A stretch of DNA of 64,000 nt from Pseudomonas sp. PSKL.D1 (GTDB taxonomy: Bacteria > Pseudomonadota > Gammaproteobacteria > Pseudomonadales > Pseudomonadaceae): assembly GCF_028898945.1 (NCBI RefSeq), contig NZ_CP118607.1, positions 682,001 through 746,000 on the forward strand, read 5' to 3'. Shown here in pieces: positions 38,543-46,361 of this stretch. A program made the translations under genes and the position numbers. The notes under the pieces were generated by a model. The model was not told the origin of the DNA. It was given only the letters and a program-made list of their open reading frames with translations, and ran no database searches. The stretch's first letter is position 1; every line of letters begins with the position of its first letter.

Positions 38543-40063
38543 ATGCACAACGCCCAAGACTTGCTTGAAAAAAGCGCGGTAGAACTCAAGCAACTAATCG
38601 ATGCCCGTGATGTGTCCCCGGTTGAATTGCTGGATGCTTGTGTCGAGCGTATTGAACGCTTGAACCCGAAGATCAACGCGTTCTGCGCTACGTCTTTCGA
38701 GCGTGCTCGCGACGAAGCCAAGGCTGTTGAACAGGCAATTGCCAAAGGCCAGCCACGGGGCCTGCTCAGCGGCTTGCCGATCGGCATCAAGGACCTGGAA
38801 GAAACCGAAGGTTTGCTGACTACGTACGGCTCGCCGTTGTTCCGCGGTAACGTGCCGAGCAAGGACAACGAACTGGTACGCCGCCTGCGCGCCGCGGGTG
38901 CCATCGTTGTGGGCAAAACCAACGTGCCGGAAATGGGCGCAGGTGCCAATACCCGTAACCCGGTGTGGGGCGCCACTGGTAATCCCTTCAACCCGAACCT
39001 CAATGCCGGCGGCTCTTCCGGCGGCGCGGCGGCGGCTCTGGCGGTGGACATGGTGCCGCTGTGCAGCGGGTCCGACACCGGTGGTTCGCTGCGCATCCCC
39101 GCAGCCAAGTGCGGCATCGTCGGTTTGCGCACTTCGCCAGGCTTGGTGCCGAGTGAGCGCAAGCTGTTGGGCTGGACGCCAATTTCCGTGGTTGGCCCGA
39201 TGGGGCGCAACGTCGATGACACCTGGCTGCAGCTGGCAGCCACTGCCGGTGTGGCGGACAACGACCCGCTGAGCTACGAATTTGCGATGCCAGGCGCGAT
39301 TGCCGGCCAACTCGACCTGTCGAAGTTGCGTATTGGCTACACCGAAGATTTTGGCGTATGCGAGGTCGATGACGGTATTCGCCAGGTGTTCCGCAACAAG
39401 ATCGCCGCGCTCAAGCCGCTGTTCGCGGTGTGTGAAGAAGTGCGCATCGACATGCCAGAGGCACACCGCTGCTTCGACGTGCTACGTGCCGAGGCGTTCG
39501 TAGGCAGCTTGCAGGCAGCTTACGAAAAAGACCCGGATTCCCTTGGGCCGAACCCCCGCGCCAACTACGAGATGGGCGCCAAGATGTCGCTCAAGGACTG
39601 CGTGTGGGCCGGCGCCGAACAAACCCGCATCTTCCGCCGCTTCCAGCAACTGTTCAGCCAGTACGACCTGATCCTGTCGCCGACCACGCCAGTGTCGGCC
39701 TTCCCGTGGGAGCAGCCGTACCTGACCCACGTCAACGGCGTCGAACTGGAGAACTACTACCGCTGGCTGGCGCTGACCTATGTGGTGACCCTGGCCACCA
39801 ACCCGGCGTTGTCCATGCCGATGGGCGTGGACCACTGCGGCATGCCGTTCGGCATGCAGGTAATCGGCAAATTCCGTGGTGACCTGGAGTTGCTGATCGC
39901 CGCACGTGCGCTGGAAGCCTATTGTGAGCAAACCACCGACCTGTGCCGCCCGCGTCCAGACCTTGAAGCCTTGGCAGCCAGCCAGGTCAACTTGCACACA
40001 CCGGTGACCCACCCACCGCTGGACGAGCCTGCTACCAGCAGCGCCGGCCTGTCGGCGGTCTGA
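38543..40063 (+). CDS. Amidase-signature family hydrolase
   Basis: A 506-residue serine amidase with the Ser-cisSer-Lys triad: Lys in GLPIGIKDLEETEGL, cis-Ser and nucleophile region in GGSSGGAAAALAVDMVPLCS and GSDTGGSLRIPAAKCG. It resembles amidases acting on small amides and on aryl or amino-acid amides; it is not GatA, since the gatCAB context is absent. It is 36 bases upstream of dsdA. An amide or N-acyl form of D-serine, or a compound degraded to it, is a reasonable guess for the substrate. Confidence 0.85.
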   Translation: MHNAQDLLEKSAVELKQLIDARDVSPVELLDACVERIERLNPKINAFCATSFERARDEAKAVEQAIAKGQPRGLLSGLPIGIKDLEETEGLLTTYGSPLFRGNVPSKDNELVRRLRAAGAIVVGKTNVPEMGAGANTRNPVWGATGNPFNPNLNAGGSSGGAAAALAVDMVPLCSGSDTGGSLRIPAAKCGIVGLRTSPGLVPSERKLLGWTPISVVGPMGRNVDDTWLQLAATAGVADNDPLSYEFAMPGAIAGQLDLSKLRIGYTEDFGVCEVDDGIRQVFRNKIAALKPLFAVCEEVRIDMPEAHRCFDVLRAEAFVGSLQAAYEKDPDSLGPNPRANYEMGAKMSLKDCVWAGAEQTRIFRRFQQLFSQYDLILSPTTPVSAFPWEQPYLTHVNGVELENYYRWLALTYVVTLATNPALSMPMGVDHCGMPFGMQVIGKFRGDLELLIAARALEAYCEQTTDLCRPRPDLEALAASQVNLHTPVTHPPLDEPATSSAGLSAV

Positions 40064-40099
40064 CCTTTTCCCTTATCAGAAGCCCTCGCGGAGTGCTCC

Positions 40100-41452
40100 A
40101 TGAACACCACGGTGTATGGCAAAGACCTGCAAGCCTGGCAGGCTGAATACCCTTTGATGGCTCCCCTGCTGCGGCTTGAGCCGGTCAGCTGGTTCAACCC
40201 CGCCATTGCCCCGCTGGCGCAGGCCTTGGGCGATATTGTGTTGAGCGCCACCGACGTACAGCAGGCCAGCCAGCGCTTGCAGCGCTTTGCGCCATTCCTG
40301 GCGCAGGCGTTCCCGGAGGTCGCGGCTACCGGCGGAATTATCGAGTCCGAACTGGTGGAGGTACCGGCTTTTGCCCGGGTGCTGAGCGAGCGCTATGGCG
40401 TGCATCAGCCGTTTCGCCTGATGCTGAAAAAGGACAGCCACTTGCCGATTTCCGGCTCGGTAAAAGCCCGGGGCGGCATTTATGAAGTGCTGTTTCACGC
40501 CGAACAACTGGCCATCGATGCAGGCTTGCTGAGCGTCGAGGACGATTACCGCAAGCTGGCCGAACCCGCGTTGCAGGCCCTTTTCGCCCGGCACAAGATT
40601 GCGGTTGGGTCCACCGGCAACCTGGGCATGTCGATCGGCATTGCCAGTGCCCGCCTGGGCTTTGAAACCACGGTTCACATGTCGGCCGACGCCAGGCAGT
40701 GGAAGAAGGACAAACTGCGGGCTCACGGTGTGAAGGTGATCGAGTATGCCGGTGACTACGGCCAGGCCGTCGAACAGGGCCGCAAAGAGGCCGAAGCCGA
40801 CCCTGCCTGCCATTTCATCGACGATGAAAATTCCACCACGCTGTTTCTGGGGTATTCGGTTGCAGGTGAACGCCTGAAAGCGCAGTTCGAGGCGCAAGGC
40901 ATTCGGGTAGACGCCGAGCACCCGCTGTTCGTGTATTTGCCATGTGGTGTTGGCGGCGGCCCTGGCGGCATCGCGTTTGGCCTCAAGCTGGCATTCGGTG
41001 ACCACGTGCACTGCATCTTCGCCGAGCCCACCGAATCACCGTGCATGCTGATGGGGGTGTACACCGGCCTGCATGAGCAATTGGCTGTGCAGGATTTCGG
41101 CATCAGCAACAAAACCGTTGCCGACGGCCTTGCGGTCGGGCGCCCGTCAGGGTTTGTCGGGCGCTCGATGCAGCGCATGCTCGATGGCTACTACACCGTC
41201 GCCGATGACGAGTTGATGCGCCTGCTGGCATTGCTGCACCGCAGCGAGGGCATTGCCCTTGAGCCCTCGGCGCTGGCTGGCGCACCGGGCGTGCACCATG
41301 TATTGCACGAGCGGCAAGGTTACCAACAGCGCCTGGGGTTCAGCCAAGAGATACTGGCCAATGCCACCCACTTGATCTGGGCCACCGGCGGCGGCATGGT
41401 GCCTGAGCAAGAGATGCGCAGCTACCTGAGCAAGGGGGCTGCGCTGCTTTGA
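40100..41452 (+). CDS. dsdA: D-serine ammonia-lyase
   Basis: PLP enzyme that turns D-serine into pyruvate and ammonia. The 450-residue protein is closely similar to E. coli DsdA over its whole length: [19 protein letters not shown] start of the core ([16 protein letters not shown]), PLP Lys in [56 protein letters not shown] and [13 protein letters not shown]. In E. coli dsdA is paired with a D-serine permease and DsdC, a LysR regulator; here it is paired with a different carrier, a LysR gene and an amidase. Confidence 0.95.
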   Translation: MNTTVYGKDLQAWQAEYPLMAPLLRLEPVSWFNPAIAPLAQALGDIVLSATDVQQASQRLQRFAPFLAQAFPEVAATGGIIESELVEVPAFARVLSERYGVHQPFRLMLKKDSHLPISGSVKARGGIYEVLFHAEQLAIDAGLLSVEDDYRKLAEPALQALFARHKIAVGSTGNLGMSIGIASARLGFETTVHMSADARQWKKDKLRAHGVKVIEYAGDYGQAVEQGRKEAEADPACHFIDDENSTTLFLGYSVAGERLKAQFEAQGIRVDAEHPLFVYLPCGVGGGPGGIAFGLKLAFGDHVHCIFAEPTESPCMLMGVYTGLHEQLAVQDFGISNKTVADGLAVGRPSGFVGRSMQRMLDGYYTVADDELMRLLALLHRSEGIALEPSALAGAPGVHHVLHERQGYQQRLGFSQEILANATHLIWATGGGMVPEQEMRSYLSKGAALL

Positions 41453-41468
41453 TCGTTGGGCTTCGGCG

Positions 41469-41951
41469 TCAGGCGCGAACGATCAGGTATTCCTGCATTT
41501 GCCCTTCGCCAACCGTCAGGTAGGCGGCTTCGTCGTCGCTGAGCGCTGGTGTCGCAAACGCCTTTACCTGATGGCCCAAGTGGTCACGCAAGCGGCAACG
41601 AATGGCTTGGTCCGTTACTTCCAAGGGCTCGAGTTTGAAGAACTCGCCCTGCACGATGGGCAGGTACAGCCCAAGGAATCCGTTGTCGCTGATCATCAGC
41701 TGCCGTTTCACGGCGTAGTGGGTGCTGTAGATGTGATAGTGCAAACGGTCTTCAGTGCGGGAGTGGTAGTTGAAGGCGAATTTGGTGGCTTTGCTGCCGC
41801 CGGACATGAGCCAGTCATTGGCGATAAGGCTTGCCACGGGAATGTCAGTGGCCTTGCTGAGGTGAATGGGGACTTGCTGATCGTCCCGCAGCATGTAGAT
41901 CCTGCCGTTAAAGTGGTTTTCAAACCAGTTGCTTTCAGTGGCACCGTTCAT
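41469..41951 (-). CDS. Hypothetical protein, paralogue of the upstream neighbour
   Basis: A 160-residue cytosolic protein without signal peptide or membrane span and without a family I recognise. It is rich in aromatic and charged residues and looks all-beta. It shares with the gene at 41996-42508 the ordered pieces NDWLMSGG, FAFNYHS, EDRLHYHI, DNGFLGLYLP, KLEPLEVT and RLRDHLGHQVKA. The start at 41951 is 44 bases after the neighbour's stop, so the two are likely one operon. Function unknown. Confidence 0.72.
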   Translation of the reverse strand: MNGATESNWFENHFNGRIYMLRDDQQVPIHLSKATDIPVASLIANDWLMSGGSKATKFAFNYHSRTEDRLHYHIYSTHYAVKRQLMISDNGFLGLYLPIVQGEFFKLEPLEVTDQAIRCRLRDHLGHQVKAFATPALSDDEAAYLTVGEGQMQEYLIVRA

Positions 41952-41995
41952 GGTGGGGTCCTTAAGTTGCCAAGGGGGCGTTAGGCTGTGCAAGG

Positions 41996-42508
41996 TCAGG
42001 AGACGGGTTTGAGCAGGAAAGGCAGGACTTCGCCTTCATCTACGTTGAGCAGGGAGAACTCCCCCCTTTCAAAATGTGGAGAGTCCTTTACGGCGCCCAC
42101 CCGATACCCACGATGGTCGCGCCAGTGACAAATCAGGCCTGCGGCGGTCATTTGTAACGGCTCGATTTTCCAGTAGTCCGTAACGTCGGTAACCCAGTAG
42201 AAGCCCAGGTACCCGTTGCGGCTGACGCCCAGTTTTTTAGGCACCGGATCGCCAGGGATGGTCTTGCGAGGGCCGGGGATGGTGATGTGGTAATGCAGCC
42301 GGTCTTCAGATGCTGAGTCGAAGTGGAAGCTGAAGGTAGGGGAGTCCTGATTGCCACCGGCTTGCAGCCAGTCTTTTTCAGGCGTGACTCCCCAACTCCA
42401 CTTGTCATCGGAGCGGCTCAGGCGCAGGGGGGTATTGGCAGAAGCCTTGCGCAGGTACAACTTGCCTCGGAACGAGCGGCAAAAAGCACTTTGAATGTCA
42501 GGATCCAT
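41996..42508 (-). CDS. Hypothetical protein, paralogue of the downstream neighbour
   Basis: A 170-residue protein of unknown family. Blocks matching its neighbour: SFRGKLYLRK, KDWLQAGG, FSFHFDSASEDRLHYHI, RNGYLGFYWV, KIEPLQMT and HWRDHRGYRVGAV. It has an extra loop (PGPRKTIPGDPVPKK) where the other has a shorter one. No signal peptide. The ATG at 42508 lies 6 bases after a nested hairpin. The pair probably arose by tandem duplication; the low identity suggests it is old. Confidence 0.72.
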   Translation of the reverse strand: MDPDIQSAFCRSFRGKLYLRKASANTPLRLSRSDDKWSWGVTPEKDWLQAGGNQDSPTFSFHFDSASEDRLHYHITIPGPRKTIPGDPVPKKLGVSRNGYLGFYWVTDVTDYWKIEPLQMTAAGLICHWRDHRGYRVGAVKDSPHFERGEFSLLNVDEGEVLPFLLKPVS

Positions 42509-42513
42509 GAGAA

Positions 42514-42559
42514 CTGCCTCGACGGTAACTGGGGGTGTCACACCCTAGTGCCGAGGCAG
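42514..42559 (-). promoter_or_regulatory. Nested inverted repeats in the leader of the paralogue pair
   Basis: CTGCCTCG (42514-42521) and CGAGGCAG (42552-42559) are perfect inverted copies and enclose GGGTG-tca-CACCC (42533-42545). In the mRNA this is a two-tier hairpin just before the start codon at 42508 and could mask the ribosome site; in DNA it could be an operator. Confidence 0.45.
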
Positions 42560-42599
42560 CCCATCAGTGGAGGTCGAAAGCTTTCCTACGTGGCAGTAA

Positions 42600-43256
42600 T
42601 TACACCGGCGCTTCACTTTCCAGCAGCATGAACAGCCGATACAACACCACCGTGCTGAACAGCTGCAGGAAGCCGATCAGGCTGTCCATGGCCAGCTCCA
42701 TGGCAGGGCCAGGCTCGGGAAACGCCATCAGCAGCAGCCCGTCGATCAGCCAGATCGGCGCCAGCACCGCCACCACGCACACCATGATGCGCATGAAATG
42801 CCCGGTGGTCATGCGCGCGCTCTCGCGCATCGATTGCACCACTGGCAAGCCGCGCAGCACCAGCAGGTATTCGGCGAACACCAGGTTGATCATGATCCAC
42901 ACGCCCGGGAAGATGAACAGTGCCAGGCCCGCCATGATCAGCAGCGAGCTGATCATGATCAGCAGCGCCAGTTGCGGCCACAGTTGCACGGCACGGGCAA
43001 ACAGGTCGCGCCTGGAGATGTCCTGGCCATTGCTGCGGGTGTCGAGGTAAAGGATCAGTGCCGCGCTGTACAACGGGTAGAACAGCAGGCTGACCAGCAT
43101 GCCGTAAATGGGGGAGGCTTCATCGCCCATCTGCCGATACAGCAGTTGGGTCAGCAGCGCTTCGAGCACCACCAGCGGCAGGCACAGCGGGATGATGCTG
43201 GGCAGGTGGCGGCGGAAAAAGTACAAGGAGTCGCGCAGAACGCTCAGCGGATTCAT
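42600..43256 (-). CDS. YciC-like (UPF0259) inner-membrane protein
   Basis: A 218-residue membrane protein with about five to six spans (IIPLCLPLVVLEALLTQLL, LALLIMISSLLIMAGLALF, INLVFAEYLLVL, MVCVVAVLAPIWLIDGLLL). The RESARMTTGHFMRIM loop is typical of the UPF0259/YciC family. Function unknown. A poor ribosome site and no operon partner are visible. Confidence 0.8.
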   Translation of the reverse strand: MNPLSVLRDSLYFFRRHLPSIIPLCLPLVVLEALLTQLLYRQMGDEASPIYGMLVSLLFYPLYSAALILYLDTRSNGQDISRRDLFARAVQLWPQLALLIMISSLLIMAGLALFIFPGVWIMINLVFAEYLLVLRGLPVVQSMRESARMTTGHFMRIMVCVVAVLAPIWLIDGLLLMAFPEPGPAMELAMDSLIGFLQLFSTVVLYRLFMLLESEAPV

Positions 43257-43411
43257 CAGTCAACATCGCATGGCAGTAAAAGCAGGGGCATAACTTTAGC
43301 CCAGTGCGGTCATTTGCTGAAAAAAGTTTCACCGGCCAACTGATTGAATCCGCCGCCCGGGCGCCCCATCTTTGACACGTCCGATGTCCCGCTTCCCCAT
43401 GAGGTAGCCCA

Positions 43412-44155
43412 ATGAACACTGAAGAGCAAACCCTGATCGACGGCCTGTTTGGCCGCATCAAGCAAGCCGAAGACCCGAGCCAGCCGCGTGATGCGCAAGC
43501 GCAGGCGCGCATTGAAGAGCATCTGCGCCAGCAGCCTGCAGCGCCTTACTACATGGCCCAGGCAATTCTGGTTCAGGAGGCCGCGCTCAAGCGCCTGGAT
43601 GAGCAGAACAAGCAGCTTGAAGCGGAGTTGAAGCAGGCACGTGCCCAGGCCGAAGCCGGCCGCCCGAGCGGCGGTAGCGGTGGGGGCTTTCTGTCCAGCA
43701 TCTTCGGTTCGAATGCGCGCAACCCCGAGCCGGCACCTCAGCCACAGCGCGCGCCTGCCCCTGTTGCGTCGGCTGGTGGCTGGCGCGAGCCAAGCGCGCC
43801 GGGTTTCCCGCAACCTCAGGCCGTTCAACCAGGCTTTGGCGCAGCGCCGGCCCGTGGCGGTGCCAGCAGCTTCCTTGGCGGGGCAATGCAAACCGCTGCA
43901 GGCGTGGCCGGGGGTGTGTTGCTGGCACAGGGCATCAGCAGCCTGTTCAACCACCATTCGCAGCCTGAAGAGGTGGTCGAAGTCATCAAGGAAGAACCCG
44001 CGCCTGCCAGTGATACCGGGGGCTGGAACGACCAGGGTGCACAGCAGCAAGTGACCGACAATGGCGGCTGGGGCAATGATCAAGGCGGTTTTGCCGATAC
44101 AGACTACGGCAACGATGACGGCGGCTTCTTCTCGGACGACGACACCTTCGTCTGA
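43412..44155 (+). CDS. DUF2076 family protein
   Basis: A 247-residue protein. The N-terminal 75 residues (TLIDGLFGRIKQAEDPSQPR, YYMAQAILVQEAALKRLDEQ) form a coiled-coil-like helical domain typical of DUF2076. A Gly/Pro/Ala-rich middle follows, then a short hydrophobic glycine segment (GGAMQTAAGVAGGVLLAQGI) and an acidic Gly/Asp/Asn-rich tail ending SDDDTFV. It may be a periplasmic ligand; the family has no known function. It ends 66 bases before the NYN gene, with a GGGGCG/CGCCCC hairpin at 44184-44201 between. Confidence 0.85.
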   Translation: MNTEEQTLIDGLFGRIKQAEDPSQPRDAQAQARIEEHLRQQPAAPYYMAQAILVQEAALKRLDEQNKQLEAELKQARAQAEAGRPSGGSGGGFLSSIFGSNARNPEPAPQPQRAPAPVASAGGWREPSAPGFPQPQAVQPGFGAAPARGGASSFLGGAMQTAAGVAGGVLLAQGISSLFNHHSQPEEVVEVIKEEPAPASDTGGWNDQGAQQQVTDNGGWGNDQGGFADTDYGNDDGGFFSDDDTFV

Positions 44156-44220
44156 CGGCTCTGGCATACTGCTGGCATTTCGAGGGGCGTTGATGCGCCC
44201 CTTCTGGTCGAGGGTATGCC

Positions 44221-44700
44221 GTGAAGAAAATCGCCCTGTTCGCTGATGTGCAAAACCTCTACTACACCGTGCGCCAGGCCCACGGTTGCCACTTCAACTA
44301 TGCCGCGTTGTGGGCCGATGTCAGCCGTGAAGGCGAAATCGTCGAGGCCGTTGCCTACGCCATTGACCGGGGCGACAGCAAGCAGCAGCAATTTCAGCAG
44401 ATTTTGCGCAACCTGGGTTTTGACGTACGCCTCAAACCGTACATCCAGCGCAGTGACGGCTCCGCCAAGGGCGACTGGGATGTAGGGATCACGCTGGATG
44501 TGATCGACGCCGCCAGCCGGGTTGACCAAGTGGTGCTGGCCTCGGGGGATGGCGATTTTGACTTGCTGATGGAACGTGTGATTCAGCGGCATGGAGCCGA
44601 GGCGGTGGTGTATGGCGTGCCTGGGCTCACTGCATTGTCATTGATTCGTGCTGCGAGCCGGTACGTACCGATTGAAGGGCGGTTACTGCTGCGGCACTAG
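44221..44700 (+). CDS. NYN-domain protein (LabA/DUF88 family), putative ribonuclease
   Basis: A 159-residue PIN-like NYN domain with the acidic active-site residues: FADVQNLYY near the N-terminus, KGDWDVGITLDVIDAA, and LASGDGDFDLLMERV. Such proteins are RNases in known cases; the target here is unknown. It starts at GTG (44221), with GAGGG upstream. A small hairpin between it and the DUF2076 gene may separate transcription. Confidence 0.85.
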   Translation: MKKIALFADVQNLYYTVRQAHGCHFNYAALWADVSREGEIVEAVAYAIDRGDSKQQQFQQILRNLGFDVRLKPYIQRSDGSAKGDWDVGITLDVIDAASRVDQVVLASGDGDFDLLMERVIQRHGAEAVVYGVPGLTALSLIRAASRYVPIEGRLLLRH

Positions 44701-44764
44701 CGCGTGTGTAACATCAGCATGTTTGCGCGTTTGCGTAGCGCTTGCCTCGCGAAAAGGCGTGCCT

Positions 44765-45232
44765 TTATGCAGTAGCGCTCTTCTTGCCGCTGGCATTCAG
44801 CTGCTCCAGCGGTACGCGGCGCTCCACTGCGCTGGACAAAATGATCGAAGTTTTGCTGAAGCCCAGCAGTGATACCCGGTTGATCAAGGCTTCCAGCTCA
44901 TTCATCGACGCCACGGCAGCTTGCATGATCACGCAGGGGTCGCCCGTGACCCGATGACACTCGGTCAAAGCCGGGATGCGCATCAGCTCATCATAGGCCT
45001 GCTGATTACCATGGCTGGCCAGGCGAAGTTCGATCACGCATTGAATGGGCAAACCGATTTTTTCCAGATCGACTTTTGCTGCGTAGCCGGTAATCACCCC
45101 GCTGGCTTCAAGTTTCGCGACCCGCTCGGCCACTGCGGGGGCCGACAGGTTCACTTGCCGGGCCAGTTGCGCGAAAGTGGCGCGGCCGTTTTCGAGCAGG
45201 GCTGCGAGCAGCATGCGGTCGTACTTGTCCAT
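44765..45232 (-). CDS. Lrp/AsnC family transcriptional regulator
   Basis: A 155-residue regulator with a winged helix (MLLAALLENGRATFAQLARQ, SAPAVAERVAKLEASG) and a RAM domain (ECHRVTGDPCVIMQAAVAS). It is divergent from an EamA exporter, the usual layout for an amino-acid efflux pair. The ATG at 45232 (MDKYDRMLLA) fits the family; 15 more in-frame residues upstream do not. A perfect inverted repeat in the 153-base spacer is its likely site. Confidence 0.91.
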   Translation of the reverse strand: MDKYDRMLLAALLENGRATFAQLARQVNLSAPAVAERVAKLEASGVITGYAAKVDLEKIGLPIQCVIELRLASHGNQQAYDELMRIPALTECHRVTGDPCVIMQAAVASMNELEALINRVSLLGFSKTSIILSSAVERRVPLEQLNASGKKSATA

Positions 45233-45268
45233 GGTTTCTCGTTCCGCCTTCGAATCAATGGGAAATGC

Positions 45269-45300
45269 CCTTAACAACCGTGCTTTGCAAACTGTTAAGG
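45269..45300. promoter_or_regulatory. Inverted repeat between the Lrp regulator and the EamA exporter
   Basis: CCTTAACA (45269-45276) and TGTTAAGG (45293-45300) are perfect inverted copies separated by 16 bases. The site is near both starts and is a good candidate operator for the Lrp-type regulator. A possible promoter for the exporter follows (TTAAGT, 17 bases, TAAACT at about 45323-45351). Confidence 0.5.
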
Positions 45301-45385
45301 CCTCTTAAAGTTGTTTTGTAACTTAAGTTTGCGCAGGTGCCTTTCTAAACTAAGCCACCCGTAAACGGATTTCGAGTCTTTTCCC

Positions 45386-46306
45386 ATGCCTGCCTCCCGT
45401 CGTATCCCGTTAGTGCTCATCGGTGCCTTCCTGGCCTTGTACCTGGTCTGGGGTTCCACTTACCTGTTCATCCGGATTGGTGTGGAGTCCTGGCCGCCCA
45501 TGTTGATGGCGGGGGTGCGTTTCGTGATTGCCGGGAGCCTTTTGTATGGTTTTCTGCGCTGGCGCGGTGTGCCTGCGCCGACCTGGCCTCAGTGGCGTGC
45601 AGCCGGTGCAATCGGCTTTTTGCTGCTCAGCTGCGGCAATGGCGGCGTCACGGTTGCCGAGCACGCCGGCGTGGCGTCGGGCGTTGCAGCGTTGGCAGTG
45701 GCCACGGTGCCGTTGTTCACCCTGTTGTTCGGCCTGCTGTTCGGGCACCGCAATTCGCGGCTGGAATGGGCGGGCATTTGCCTTGGGCTGGTGGGCATCG
45801 GGCTGCTCAACCTCGGCTCCAACCTGCAGGCCAGCCCCATCGGCGCAGCGCTGATCCTGTTCGCCGCTGCATCCTGGGCGTTCGGCTCGGTGTGGAGCAA
45901 AAGTTTGCCATTGCCAGCGGGCCCCATGGCCAGTGCTGCCGAAATGCTGGTTGGCGGCGTGGTGTTGCTGTTGGGCAGCGCGCTGTCGGGCGAACGCATG
46001 ACTCAGATGCCGACGGCTGCCGGTTGGGGAGCGTTGGCTTACCTGGTGTTCTTCGGTTCGATCCTGGCCTTCAGCGCCTACATGTACCTGCTCAAGCATG
46101 TGCGCCCGGCGGCTGCCACCAGCTATGCCTACGTCAACCCGGCAGTGGCGGTGTTGCTGGGTATCGTGTTCGCCGGTGAACAGATTGGCGCGGAAGAATG
46201 CGTGGCAATGGCGGTGATCATTGGCGCCGTAGTGCTGATCGGCCTGCCGCAGTGGCGCAAGGCACCGGTAGCTGCCGTACCGCTGAAGGGCGAAATCTGC
46301 AAGTAG
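45386..46306 (+). CDS. EamA family exporter (YedA type)
   Basis: A 306-residue inner-membrane protein with ten predicted spans in two EamA repeats (LVWGSTYLFIRIGVESWPP in the first; WSKSLPLPAGPMASAAEMLV and FSAYMYLLKHVRPAAATSYA in the second). It probably exports amino acids or related metabolites, given the divergent Lrp-type regulator. The substrate is not shown by the sequence. Confidence 0.87.
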   Translation: MPASRRIPLVLIGAFLALYLVWGSTYLFIRIGVESWPPMLMAGVRFVIAGSLLYGFLRWRGVPAPTWPQWRAAGAIGFLLLSCGNGGVTVAEHAGVASGVAALAVATVPLFTLLFGLLFGHRNSRLEWAGICLGLVGIGLLNLGSNLQASPIGAALILFAAASWAFGSVWSKSLPLPAGPMASAAEMLVGGVVLLLGSALSGERMTQMPTAAGWGALAYLVFFGSILAFSAYMYLLKHVRPAAATSYAYVNPAVAVLLGIVFAGEQIGAEECVAMAVIIGAVVLIGLPQWRKAPVAAVPLKGEICK

Positions 46307-46361
46307 GGCGGGGGGATGCGGTAAACTTGCCGCCTTCGCTGAACCCCCTGACGGTATTGCC

